A stretch of DNA of 64,000 nucleotides from Mammaliicoccus lentus (lineage in GTDB: Bacteria > Bacillota > Bacilli > Staphylococcales > Staphylococcaceae): contig NZ_PPRS01000018.1 in assembly GCF_002902755.1 (NCBI RefSeq), positions 1 to 64,000 of the forward strand. The letters are read 5' to 3'. The translations under genes were made by a program, and so were the position numbers. Below are positions 26,820 to 34,671 of the stretch, one piece after another (the first letter of the stretch is position 1; each line of letters begins with the position of its first letter). Below the pieces are notes generated by a model. That model had not been told where the DNA came from, made no database searches, and saw nothing but the letters and a program-made list of their open reading frames with translations.

Positions 26820-27857
26820 TTACTCTACAGCATTTTCAAGAATTGAGAAAGTACCCTTATCTACATTTAGTTCAGCCAATGCCCCGTATGGGATAATGCA
26901 TTTCGGTTCATTATGACCAAAACTTGCATTGTAGAATACTGGCATATCTTCTTGATTCCATTCTTTTAACATTTTAGTCCAAACTTCTTTATATTCTTCA
27001 TAATAAACATCATCTTGAGGACGACCAATAATTACGCCATTTATTCTTTCGAAAATTCCCATTGAACCAAATGCACGCACGTAATCTTCCATTAACCAAG
27101 GTGGAGCGTGGACTTCTGCTGTCTCAATGAACAAAATAGCATCATCAAAAGCATCTTTATTTGGAAATACATCTGTTGCTTTTAAAGAATGGAATAATTC
27201 CATACAACCTCCAATTAAACGTCCAGTTGCTTTTCCTTTTCCATTTAAAATTTCATACCCGTTATTATCGAAAGAGTCTCTATTGATATCTTTGTTGCTT
27301 TCATCCCATTTTAAACCGTATTTTCTAATTTGAGATGATGTAGGTACATCACCAACTGGCTCGTTTTGGAACCAAGTTTGTTTAATTGAATGAACAGTAT
27401 AATCATCCATTGCAACATTTTCAGCGAAGTCAGTGAGTAGCAATGGACCATAAAAACTGGAAACGCCAGCTTGATAAAACATAAAATGTAACGCAGTTGT
27501 ATCAGAATACCCACTAAATATTTTAGGATTATTTTTTATTAACTCTAAATCTATATAAGGCCATAAACGAACAGAGTCATCTCCACCTAGAGAACAGATA
27601 ATTGCTTTAACTTCAGGATCTCTGAGTGCTTGATGTAAATCTTCTGCTCTTTTTTCAGGGTGGTTGTATGTAAAGTCTGAACCTTTAAGCGCATTTGGCA
27701 TTATCTTTACTTTTAGTCCGAATACATCTTTTAATCTTTCAATACCAACATTAGTTCTCCACATCATATCTTCTTCTCCAGCTAAACCAGAAGACAAAGA
27801 AACAATCGCTACTGTGTCACCTTTAGAAAGCTTATTTGGCTTGATAAGTTTACTCAT
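26820..27857 (-). CDS. S66 family serine carboxypeptidase (LdcA/MccF-like)
   Basis: A 345-residue S66 peptidase. The nucleophile motif is FSGYSDTTALH (Ser about residue 117). The catalytic Glu lies in FIETAEVHAPP, and FGHNEPKCIIPYG supplies the His near residue 316. The family includes LD-carboxypeptidases that trim peptidoglycan tetrapeptides and MccF enzymes that inactivate microcin C-like compounds. Overall form favours the MccF branch, but substrate is unproven. No signal peptide, so cytoplasmic. The gene stands alone. Confidence 0.82.
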   Translation of the reverse strand: MSKLIKPNKLSKGDTVAIVSLSSGLAGEEDMMWRTNVGIERLKDVFGLKVKIMPNALKGSDFTYNHPEKRAEDLHQALRDPEVKAIICSLGGDDSVRLWPYIDLELIKNNPKIFSGYSDTTALHFMFYQAGVSSFYGPLLLTDFAENVAMDDYTVHSIKQTWFQNEPVGDVPTSSQIRKYGLKWDESNKDINRDSFDNNGYEILNGKGKATGRLIGGCMELFHSLKATDVFPNKDAFDDAILFIETAEVHAPPWLMEDYVRAFGSMGIFERINGVIIGRPQDDVYYEEYKEVWTKMLKEWNQEDMPVFYNASFGHNEPKCIIPYGALAELNVDKGTFSILENAVE

Positions 27858-28008
27858 ATCAAAACCCCCTTATTTATTTGTTGTGCATAGTATATCACAC
27901 TAATATAACTTGAAATCAAATTTTTCAGATGATAATATGATGTTGTTTGTAGGAAGAGTGTTAAAATTAAATTGAAAACTTGAGATAATAATAAAGGGGA
28001 AACAGAAT

Positions 28009-28554
28009 ATGGATAAAATCACGTTCCTCAATTATTTAGAGGATGAATTGTCTCGTTTACCAAAGGCGGAAAGAGACAAAATTATGTATGAATATGAGAC
28101 TAAGTTTTTTGAGGCTCAAAATGAAGAAGAACTTATCCATGAACTTGGCAACCCTAAAGCAATTGCAAAAAAAGTATATGCCAATACTGCTATAACTGAT
28201 GCAGAAATGGCTCCGAATTTTAAAAATGTTTTTCATGCTATTATGGCAACTCTAGGACTAAGTTTCTTCAACATTTTATTTATCATTACACCATTTCTTT
28301 TTATAACATTTATTCTATTAATAGTAGTCTTAATAGGAGCAGTTATGATGTTAGGGCCTATTGTTAGTGTTGTGAACATCTTTATTAATGGATTCCATTG
28401 GATAGATGTAACGAACATTATGTTTGCTATTTCATTCTTAGGACTCGGATTGATGCTCTTAATTACTGGATTAAAACTTATTGAAGTAAGTTACAAAGGC
28501 ATATTAAAATATTTAAGATGGTGTATAAAAATCATTAAGAGGAGTGCAGAGTAA
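28009..28554 (+). CDS. DUF1700 (HAAS domain) membrane protein
   Basis: A 181-residue protein. The N-terminal HAAS domain begins MDKITFLNYLEDELSRLP, with YEYETKFFEA and ELGNPKAIAKKVYA, the standard pattern. Three or four membrane helices follow. In Firmicutes these genes usually sit beside a PadR regulator and a DUF4097 gene. Here only the DUF4097 partner is present, overlapping by one base. Likely role is envelope-stress or surface signalling, by association only. Confidence 0.82.
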   Translation: MDKITFLNYLEDELSRLPKAERDKIMYEYETKFFEAQNEEELIHELGNPKAIAKKVYANTAITDAEMAPNFKNVFHAIMATLGLSFFNILFIITPFLFITFILLIVVLIGAVMMLGPIVSVVNIFINGFHWIDVTNIMFAISFLGLGLMLLITGLKLIEVSYKGILKYLRWCIKIIKRSAE

Positions 28555-29393
28555 TGAAAAAACTATTTTTTGTAGGTTTAAGTATTTTTGTAGTTTTTGG
28601 ATTACTTGGTACTTTTCTATGGTTTTCAGTAAACAAACAGTATGAAAAACAAGAAACATACAAAAAAGTATTTAAAAACAATGAAACGAATCAAATTATA
28701 ATTAATGCTCAAAATACAGATGTAGATGTAAAAAAGGGGCGTTATTTAGAAATTAATTACGATGGAAAACATAAAGTTAACGCAAATATAGAAAACAATT
28801 TATTACATTTTTCTGAGCAAGATAAAAAGCTTACATTTAACGCTAACTTTATTCCTTTTAGAAAAGTTAATAATCATCTTACGATAACGCTTCCTGAAAA
28901 AAATTATAATGCATTTAACATCACTACTAATACAGGTAATATCAATATAGAAAATGTTAAGAGTAAAAATAGTAATATTATTACTGGGACAGGGAATATA
29001 ACGTTTAATCAAGTAGATTTTCAACATGTTAAAGCTATGGCTGATGTTGGGAGTATTGGTATTAAAAACTCCAAATTATATGAATTTAATGGAGAATTGG
29101 ATACAGGTAATATCACAGTAGATAACTCAGTGTTAAAAAATAATGAAATGATAACTTCAATAGGTAATATCAAAATAAGAGATTTGAAAAATGAATGTGA
29201 TATTAAAGCATCTACTGAAGACGGAAATATACTTATAGATTATAAACATAAACCACAAGATACATTACTTCAATTACATGCTGATTCAGGTAGCACAAAA
29301 ATAGAAAACAGTGCTTTTAACGAGGAAAAGGTTGGTAATGGTAAAAATGTTATTGAAAGTTATACTGATAACGGTGATATAAAAATTAAATAA
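28554..29393 (+). CDS. DUF4097 beta-strand repeat protein, membrane-anchored
   Basis: A 279-residue protein with an N-terminal membrane anchor (residues 4-25) and an outward domain of DUF4097 adhesin-like strands. Repeated T-G-N-I motifs show the solenoid: NTGNINIENV, GTGNITFNQV, DTGNITVDNS, SIGNIKIRDL. It starts on the last base of the DUF1700 stop codon. No LPXTG or catalytic motif. Function unknown. Confidence 0.8.
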   Translation: MKKLFFVGLSIFVVFGLLGTFLWFSVNKQYEKQETYKKVFKNNETNQIIINAQNTDVDVKKGRYLEINYDGKHKVNANIENNLLHFSEQDKKLTFNANFIPFRKVNNHLTITLPEKNYNAFNITTNTGNINIENVKSKNSNIITGTGNITFNQVDFQHVKAMADVGSIGIKNSKLYEFNGELDTGNITVDNSVLKNNEMITSIGNIKIRDLKNECDIKASTEDGNILIDYKHKPQDTLLQLHADSGSTKIENSAFNEEKVGNGKNVIESYTDNGDIKIK

Positions 29394-29410
29394 TAGGCTA
29401 TATAAAATAT

Positions 29411-29454
29411 AACCTCTAATCCGTTAAATTTAATTTATGGATTAGAGGTTATTT
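29411..29454. terminator. Bidirectional terminator with 'taatccgtta' core
   Basis: AACCTCTAATCC (29411-29422) pairs with GGATTAGAGGTT (29439-29450), between convergent genes. Its core and loop closely resemble the terminator at 43679-43730. Confidence 0.85.
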
Positions 29455-29465
29455 AATTGATGCAT

Positions 29466-30512
29466 TTATTCACTTGCAAATATTATATCTGAATCTATTT
29501 CTCCTGTAACATATAGTGATTCTAAAGGTTTGCCTTGTAACCATTCATTAAATTTAAAAGTGTGTATATAACCATTTTCACCTAATGCAAATTTAACTTC
29601 TAGTTGTTCAGGAATATAAGCAGATGTGTGTATCGTACCTGACCAACTTCTAAAAAGTTTGCTATAAATTTCATAATCAGGGTTATTAAAGTATTCAAAA
29701 GCAGTTTCTAAAGGTAAATTTTCGTTAGTTATATTTTCAATTCTATTATATCGCTCTACTGATTCTTTTATATAATTTCTATTTTCATGTGTTAATACTT
29801 CAAAATGATTCGTACAAAGAATGTTCTCTTTAGTTACTACTGATCTTGGTGTAGCTTCTACAATAATGCTGTTGTTAGATGCATCCATCAAAATGTAACT
29901 AAATGAACTTCTATGTGGTATTTCTTTCAACAACGAAACAGCTTCATCAATATTTTTACAACATTCTAAAATAAGACGACCAATCATATAACATACAAAT
30001 CCATCACCTGGCTTTTTACGATGCATAAAATTATAACCCATCGATAAACCATGTTCATTCATTCCATCCATTCTCCCAGTTACTCGAGATGTTGGACCAA
30101 TTTGAGCGTAACCACCATCAGTAGGTTGGAATAAGCTGAAACGTCCGTCATAAGTAGCAGGATTGTAATCATAGTTTCGAACCATAAAGTTTTTACCTAA
30201 AAATACCGAACAACCACTATCTTTAGCATAAACTCTATAATGACCGTAATTAAGAAGGACTTGCTCTAAAGGCATTTTTAGAGTATCTTGTATGCCCATC
30301 AGTTCCTCCCATATTTGCGGGGCGAATTGCTGATATATTTTTTTCGTTTCATTTATATTTATATCAAATCTAGGCCTTCTAACTCGCCATTCTTTTTCTC
30401 TGTTTTCGAGCATTTTAGTAGATTGTAACCACTTGGCTTGCGCAACTCCATAATCGTAGTGGTTTCCTCTAAATTCAAATGTTTGCATACTTACTTGTTG
30501 CAAAATCATCAC
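29466..30512 (-). CDS. C45 family autoproteolytic acyltransferase/hydrolase
   Basis: A 348-residue Ntn-hydrolase-like protein of the acyl-CoA:6-aminopenicillanate acyltransferase (C45) family. The likely nucleophile is the Cys in AKDSGCSVFLG (about residue 118), which becomes N-terminal after self-cleavage. MVRNYDYNP and GMNEHGLSMGYNFMH are typical following motifs. Relatives hydrolyse amides or acylated amino acids; the native substrate is unknown. Two adjacent ATGs follow TAGGAG, and the second (30509) is equally plausible. It is divergent from the small frame at 30687. Confidence 0.78.
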   Translation of the reverse strand: MMILQQVSMQTFEFRGNHYDYGVAQAKWLQSTKMLENREKEWRVRRPRFDININETKKIYQQFAPQIWEELMGIQDTLKMPLEQVLLNYGHYRVYAKDSGCSVFLGKNFMVRNYDYNPATYDGRFSLFQPTDGGYAQIGPTSRVTGRMDGMNEHGLSMGYNFMHRKKPGDGFVCYMIGRLILECCKNIDEAVSLLKEIPHRSSFSYILMDASNNSIIVEATPRSVVTKENILCTNHFEVLTHENRNYIKESVERYNRIENITNENLPLETAFEYFNNPDYEIYSKLFRSWSGTIHTSAYIPEQLEVKFALGENGYIHTFKFNEWLQGKPLESLYVTGEIDSDIIFASE

Positions 30513-30686
30513 TCCTATTCTTATTCATTTTGCTAGAAAATATTTCATTTGTCACGCAAATAAGCTATAAACCTTAATATTGGTCATAATTAATTAAAGA
30601 GATTGTAATAATGTCTTAACCTATGTAATTTTTTACCATGTTATATTTAATTTATCACATATCATTAAGTTATTTAGGAGGTATGT

Positions 30687-30749
30687 ATGATGTGGAATCA
30701 AATATATATCTATACAAAAAAGAAATGGAAAGAATGGTACAGAGGTTAA
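30687..30749 (+). CDS. Small ORF, aromatic and basic peptide (19-20 aa)
   Basis: A frame with excellent AGGAGGT (30676-30682) encodes MWNQIYIYTKKKWKEWYRG, plus one more Met if it starts at 30687. It has three Trp, three Tyr and six Lys/Arg, so a cationic, membrane-active peptide is possible. An ATG at 30683 gives an alternative 24-residue frame, but it abuts the RBS. It lies in a 377-bp gap and precedes a strong terminator. No homologue is recalled. Confidence 0.5.
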   Translation: MMWNQIYIYTKKKWKEWYRG

Positions 30750-30825
30750 CAATTTAATTTAACTTAAATACAACAAGATAAGTATTTTAAACATAAAAAG
30801 AAAAATTGAAAATATCTATTATCAG

Positions 30826-30869
30826 AAAAACACACATTCGTTTAACTAATAAAACGAATGTGTGTTTTT
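30826..30869. terminator. Bidirectional terminator before the BASS transporter gene
   Basis: An 18-bp perfect stem (30826-30843 with 30852-30869), A-run and T-run flanked. It can end the leftward transporter gene and the rightward small ORF transcript. Confidence 0.9.
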
Positions 30870-30889
30870 GAGTTAATAATATTAAATTA

Positions 30890-31861
30890 TTACAAGTTAT
30901 CTGTAACAGGTGCAGATTCAACCCGTTTTTGATCACGCTTTGTTTGGTTTGACCAAAATATTGCAATACTAGGACCTGTTAATAAGTGTATGAAACTAAA
31001 TATTGCGCCTGGTACTGCTGATAGTGGATTAAAGTGAGCTGTAGCTAATGAAACAGCTAAGCCAGAATTTTGCATACCAACTTCAATAGAAATTGCTCGT
31101 TTATCAGGTCGTCCTAAACCTAATGCTTTGGCTAAAAGATAGCCAATAGTGAGGCCACAAACATTATGTAATAAAACGACACCAAACAATAATAAACCAG
31201 TTGCGATAATTTGTGTCTTATTACCTGCAACCACACTTGATAAGATCAATGAAATTGCAATAACTGAAATAATAGGTAAAATATCGACAGATTTTTCTGC
31301 TACTGGTCTAAAGAATTTCTGTACAATTACACCTAAAATAATAGGGATTAACACTACTTGAACTACTGAAATGAACATTTCCATAAATGATACTTGCAAC
31401 CATTCTCTAGCAAATAAGAAAATGAGAGAAGGTGTTACAATTGGTGCAAGTAATGTTGATAATGTAGTAATTGAAACTGATAAAGCGGTATTTGCTTTAG
31501 CTAAATAACTAATTACATTAGATGCTGTGCCACCAGGACAACAACCTACTAATATCACACCTAAAGCTATATCTGGACTAAGATTTAAACCTTTAGCAAT
31601 TAAATAAGCAGTGACAGGCATTACAGTATACTGTAATATAACGCCGATAATTACACTCTTAGGTGATTTAAATACTTCTTTAAAATCATTCGTTGAAATG
31701 GTCATACCCATGCCAAACATCACTATACCCAATAAATAAGGGATATAAGGTGCTATTTGAGCGATGGTACCTGGAAAACTAAAACCTAAAATAGCAGCTA
31801 TTAACATCCAAACGACAAAAGTTTTATTAATAAACTGACTAAATTTCTTTAAATTACCCAT
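30890..31861 (-). CDS. Bile acid:sodium symporter (BASS) family transporter
   Basis: A 323-residue membrane protein with about nine or ten helices and the BASS motifs GIVMFGMGMTIS, VGCCPGGTASNVISYLAKAN (sodium-site region, about residue 108) and SIEVGMQNSGLAVSLA. Bacterial members move organic anions such as keto acids or pantoate precursors; bile acids need not be the substrate. RBS GGAAGGTG fixes the ATG at 31861. Monocistronic. Confidence 0.87.
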   Translation of the reverse strand: MGNLKKFSQFINKTFVVWMLIAAILGFSFPGTIAQIAPYIPYLLGIVMFGMGMTISTNDFKEVFKSPKSVIIGVILQYTVMPVTAYLIAKGLNLSPDIALGVILVGCCPGGTASNVISYLAKANTALSVSITTLSTLLAPIVTPSLIFLFAREWLQVSFMEMFISVVQVVLIPIILGVIVQKFFRPVAEKSVDILPIISVIAISLILSSVVAGNKTQIIATGLLLFGVVLLHNVCGLTIGYLLAKALGLGRPDKRAISIEVGMQNSGLAVSLATAHFNPLSAVPGAIFSFIHLLTGPSIAIFWSNQTKRDQKRVESAPVTDNL

Positions 31862-32108
31862 AATGAACACCTTCCAAATTATATAATAATCTGAATATTA
31901 CCAATAATCAGAAGTTATTTCAATGGTATATTAGAAGAAATATTTAAAAATAAAAATCAAATGAAAATCGATACAATAAATGTTACATTTTATACAAGAA
32001 TTAAATCGTATTCTATGAATTAGATGTATAATGAGAGTATATCTTTTATGTATAATGCTTATTATGTTATGATGTAAATGGTAGAAAATGATGATAGAGG
32101 TGACTTCA

Positions 32109-32276
32109 ATGAACTGTATTAAAGGAATTTTCAAATTCTTTTTCATCTTAATTGCAATTACAACAGTAGCTGTTGGTGCAGGTGTAGCTGTCTTAGCATT
32201 TGTATTTAAAAAGGATTTTGAAGATCTAGAACAAAAAACTAAAGAGATAGTTTCAGAAATTGAATCTAATAATTAA
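32109..32276 (+). CDS. Small single-helix membrane protein (55 aa)
   Basis: MNCIKGIFKFFFILIAITTV opens a hydrophobic segment to about residue 34, followed by a charged amphipathic tail (KKDFEDLEQKTKEIVSEIE) that may form a coiled coil. GAGGTGACTTCA precedes ATG 32109 and a strong terminator follows. Function unknown; similar short proteins occur in staphylococci. Confidence 0.7.
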   Translation: MNCIKGIFKFFFILIAITTVAVGAGVAVLAFVFKKDFEDLEQKTKEIVSEIESNN

Positions 32277-32284
32277 AAATGAGG

Positions 32285-32320
32285 AGAGCAATCACTTAGT
32301 ATAAGTGATTGCTCTTTTTT
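32285..32320 (+). terminator. Terminator of the 55-residue protein gene
   Basis: AGAGCAATCACTTA (32285-32298) pairs with TAAGTGATTGCTCT (32302-32315), then T5. Confidence 0.9.
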
Positions 32321-32362
32321 ATTTAACTACCAAATTTTATTTTAATGTGTTAAAGAATATTA

Positions 32363-32459
32363 ATTAAAATTACACTTTTAAAAATAATAGGGGTAAAGGT
32401 ATATGAATAAAGTGATTTAAAATTATAATTGAATATTTAGGAGGGGGTGTAATTTTAAT
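32363..32459. other. 97-bp structure with perfect 13-bp arms
   Basis: ATTAAAATTACAC (32363-32375) and GTGTAATTTTAAT (32447-32459) are exact complements 71 bp apart. On the plus strand the right arm follows AGGAGGGGG and is followed by ATG-ATC-TAA, a two-codon frame. On the minus strand the same DNA is the 3' region of the LPDTG gene and gives C-rich, anti-Shine-Dalgarno-like runs (ACACCCCCTCC and CCTTTACCCC). Role unknown. Confidence 0.45.
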
Positions 32460-32464
32460 ATGAT

Positions 32465-33430
32465 CTAATTTTGTTTTTGAGTTCTTTTACGCTTTAATAT
32501 AAAGAATATAGTAGTAGCTATAGCTATAAAAAGTGTGCTAAAAATATATTTAATTATATGATTGTTTTGTCCTGTATCAGGAAGTGTTTTCTTTTCGGAC
32601 AAGGCTTTTTTATTTGTATCTTTTTGTTCTGTCTCAGTGGTTTTAGAATTATTTGAAGTTAAATTGTCTTTAACTATAGAAATTTGATAATTATGATTTG
32701 TGTTCTGAGTGTTTGATTGCGAATTGTTTAATGAATCAGTTTGGTTAGGGAAATGATTAGTATCATTTGGATTGTTATTAGTAACTATGGCTTGAGGGCT
32801 AGTATTATTTGTAATATGGAGTGAAGCTTGCTTGTTATTACTACTGTATGTGTAATATTTATCTTCACCAATTTTGATTGTGGACTTAGTGTCTACACCT
32901 TGAATTTGTACATTAAATAGAGTGTCTCTTGGGATGTTTGCAGGTATTTCAATTACTACTTGACCATTTTGATTAGTTTTACCTGTAAATTCTTGATTGT
33001 TACTTATCAATTTAACTTCTATATTATTTAATTGTTGGTAAGTATTTGATATAACATTAATGCTAATGTTTTGGCTATTTATATTAGAAGGAGTAGAAAT
33101 AGTATTATGAGATGATGTTAATCTATAGAGTTTATTAGGTTCAACCGTAAATGTTTGTTGATTAGAAGTAGTAAGTACGTAGCTTTTCTTTAAAGATGCA
33201 TTTGGGATTTGTATAATAGCGAGTCCATCAGATTTAGTTGTTAAAGACTTCGTTTCATTATCTAATTGAAGTTGAAATGTTTCATTAGGAATGGGTTGAT
33301 TAGTGGAAGTGAGAAATTGAAAAACAATGGGTGTTTCACTTGTTTCTGCATAGGTTATATTGGATGAATTTAATGTTATACAAATTAAGAAAGTAGTTGT
33401 AAAACTTATGAAGAGAAGAAATATCTTCAT
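32465..33430 (-). CDS. LPXTG (LPDTG) cell-wall-anchored surface protein
   Basis: A 321-residue exported protein. Signal peptide residues 1-28 (ends ITYAETSE). Two or more short beta-sandwich segments resemble Cna-B/SpaA-type domains (PIVFQFLTSTNQPIPNETF; ISINVISNTYQQLNNIEVKL). An Asn/Thr/Ser-rich stalk follows, then LPDTG near residue 288, a hydrophobic span and a KRKRTQKQN tail, so sortase A should link it to the wall. Ligand unknown. Start ATG 33430 after AAAGGAGG. It lies 0.5 kb from agrA but is separated by a convergent gene and a terminator. Confidence 0.85.
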   Translation of the reverse strand: MKIFLLFISFTTTFLICITLNSSNITYAETSETPIVFQFLTSTNQPIPNETFQLQLDNETKSLTTKSDGLAIIQIPNASLKKSYVLTTSNQQTFTVEPNKLYRLTSSHNTISTPSNINSQNISINVISNTYQQLNNIEVKLISNNQEFTGKTNQNGQVVIEIPANIPRDTLFNVQIQGVDTKSTIKIGEDKYYTYSSNNKQASLHITNNTSPQAIVTNNNPNDTNHFPNQTDSLNNSQSNTQNTNHNYQISIVKDNLTSNNSKTTETEQKDTNKKALSEKKTLPDTGQNNHIIKYIFSTLFIAIATTIFFILKRKRTQKQN

Positions 33431-33450
33431 ACACAACCTCCTTTATAATT

Positions 33451-33468
33451 AATATCACCGGTGATATT
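33451..33468. promoter_or_regulatory. 18-bp perfect palindrome upstream of the LPDTG gene
   Basis: AATATCACCGGTGATATT is an exact palindrome ending 20 bp before the start codon. On the minus strand it lies just downstream of a CATAAT that could be a -10, so a bound repressor would block elongation or initiation. The regulator is unknown. Confidence 0.55.
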
Positions 33469-33674
33469 TTTATTATGCCATAAACAATCTGGATATGCTA
33501 GTATTATTTTATAAAATTTACATAGAATTTTTAACTTATATAAAATCTAGAAATATTGAGTTATAATAAATTATAATATTCACTAAAAGTAATATGCTTC
33601 AGTTTTGCATCAAAGAGCATATAGGAGTAAAATAAACAAAAAGATTTAGATAAATAAAGGGGAGATGTTCTTGT

Positions 33675-33893
33675 ATGATATGTAAAAGCTGTAATCAAGA
33701 AATGGTTGACGAACTTCGTATTAACGTACCAGGTACTCTAGTTGATGTAAGGTTAGTTAAAGAAGAAGAAACTGATGACGTCTTGAAAAAAGCGATTGCT
33801 GTACCTAAAGCTGCTGTTTGTTTATCGTGCGGTGAAGTAAAATACTACATAGAAGACATCGAATCATTTAAAGAATCATTAAAAAATGAATAG
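33675..33893 (+). CDS. Small zinc-ribbon protein (YgiT/MqsA-type N-domain)
   Basis: A 72-residue protein with two CxxC pairs: MICKSCNQEM at the N-terminus and CLSCGEVKYYIED (about residues 49-61), a zinc-ribbon arrangement like the N-domain of MqsA/YgiT proteins. No helix-turn-helix domain follows, so it is not a full antitoxin, and no toxin gene is adjacent. RBS AAGGGGAG. Function unknown. Confidence 0.7.
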   Translation: MICKSCNQEMVDELRINVPGTLVDVRLVKEEETDDVLKKAIAVPKAAVCLSCGEVKYYIEDIESFKESLKNE

Positions 33894-33901
33894 TAATAAT
33901 T

Positions 33902-33938
33902 AAAGGGGTAAACCATAAATATAATGGCTTACCCCTTT
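33902..33938. terminator. Bidirectional terminator between zinc-ribbon gene and agrA
   Basis: AAGGGGTAA and TTACCCCTT arms (33903-33911 with 33929-33937), with a further short ACCAT/ATGG pairing inside. It ends the agr P2 transcript and the convergent small gene. Confidence 0.75.
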
Positions 33939-33954
33939 ATGTATAAAATGAAAG

Positions 33955-34671
33955 TTAAATCTTTTTTATATTTCTTACAGACGCATAACAATGTTCACCA
34001 TTATTAAAGTAAACCGTGCGATCTTTTGTATCAATTCTATCAACATTTCGACGGTTTATAACAAAGCTGTTATGACATCTAAAAAATCTGTCGTCTAGAT
34101 TTGTTAGTTCTTTTAGACTGCCGTAAAATTCGATTTGTCTATTATCAAGATGAGCTATTAATCGATGAGATTTAGTTGATGATTCAAAAAACATGACATC
34201 ATCATATTGGACATATACTGAATTACTACCACGCGTTAATTCTAATTTTTCAACATTAGTATTTTTAGATAACATGCCTAAACGGATATAAGCAGTGTCT
34301 AAACAATCAATAACTCGTGTCTTGAGCTGATCAGGGTCATCTTTAAATATAAAATCCATAGCAGCAACTTTATAAACAAACGTTAAATAAGTTAATTCAC
34401 TATGACTTGTAACAAAGATTATATTACCAATAGGGTCATGTTTTCTAATCTCGCTCGCTAAAGTAATTCCATTTATATCAGCATCTAGTTGGATATCTAA
34501 GAAATAACAACCGATATCATTAGAAGTCTTTACATGTTCTAGTAACTCATAAGGATCATTAGTCGCAAGCTCAATAGACATTTCTTTTTCTTCAATCATA
34601 ATATAATTATTAATGATTGTTTGCATTCGTTCTAATTGTTTTGGGTCATCTTCGCAAATGATAATTTTCAT
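33955..34671 (-). CDS. agrA: Accessory gene regulator response regulator AgrA
   Basis: A 238-residue response regulator. The receiver domain carries EDD near residues 6-8 and the phospho-acceptor Asp in CYFLDIQLD (about residue 59). The C-terminal LytTR DNA-binding domain (about 140-238) includes FRCHNSFVINRRNVDRID. Phosphorylated by AgrC, it activates P2 and P3, both visible in this window. It overlaps agrC by four bases (ATGA). Normal length. Confidence 0.97.
   Translation of the reverse strand: MKIIICEDDPKQLERMQTIINNYIMIEEKEMSIELATNDPYELLEHVKTSNDIGCYFLDIQLDADINGITLASEIRKHDPIGNIIFVTSHSELTYLTFVYKVAAMDFIFKDDPDQLKTRVIDCLDTAYIRLGMLSKNTNVEKLELTRGSNSVYVQYDDVMFFESSTKSHRLIAHLDNRQIEFYGSLKELTNLDDRFFRCHNSFVINRRNVDRIDTKDRTVYFNNGEHCYASVRNIKKI

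Noticed and set aside
33675..33893. Zinc-ribbon protein as an MqsA antitoxin
   Set aside because: Only the N-terminal ribbon is present; there is no helix-turn-helix domain and no neighbouring toxin gene.
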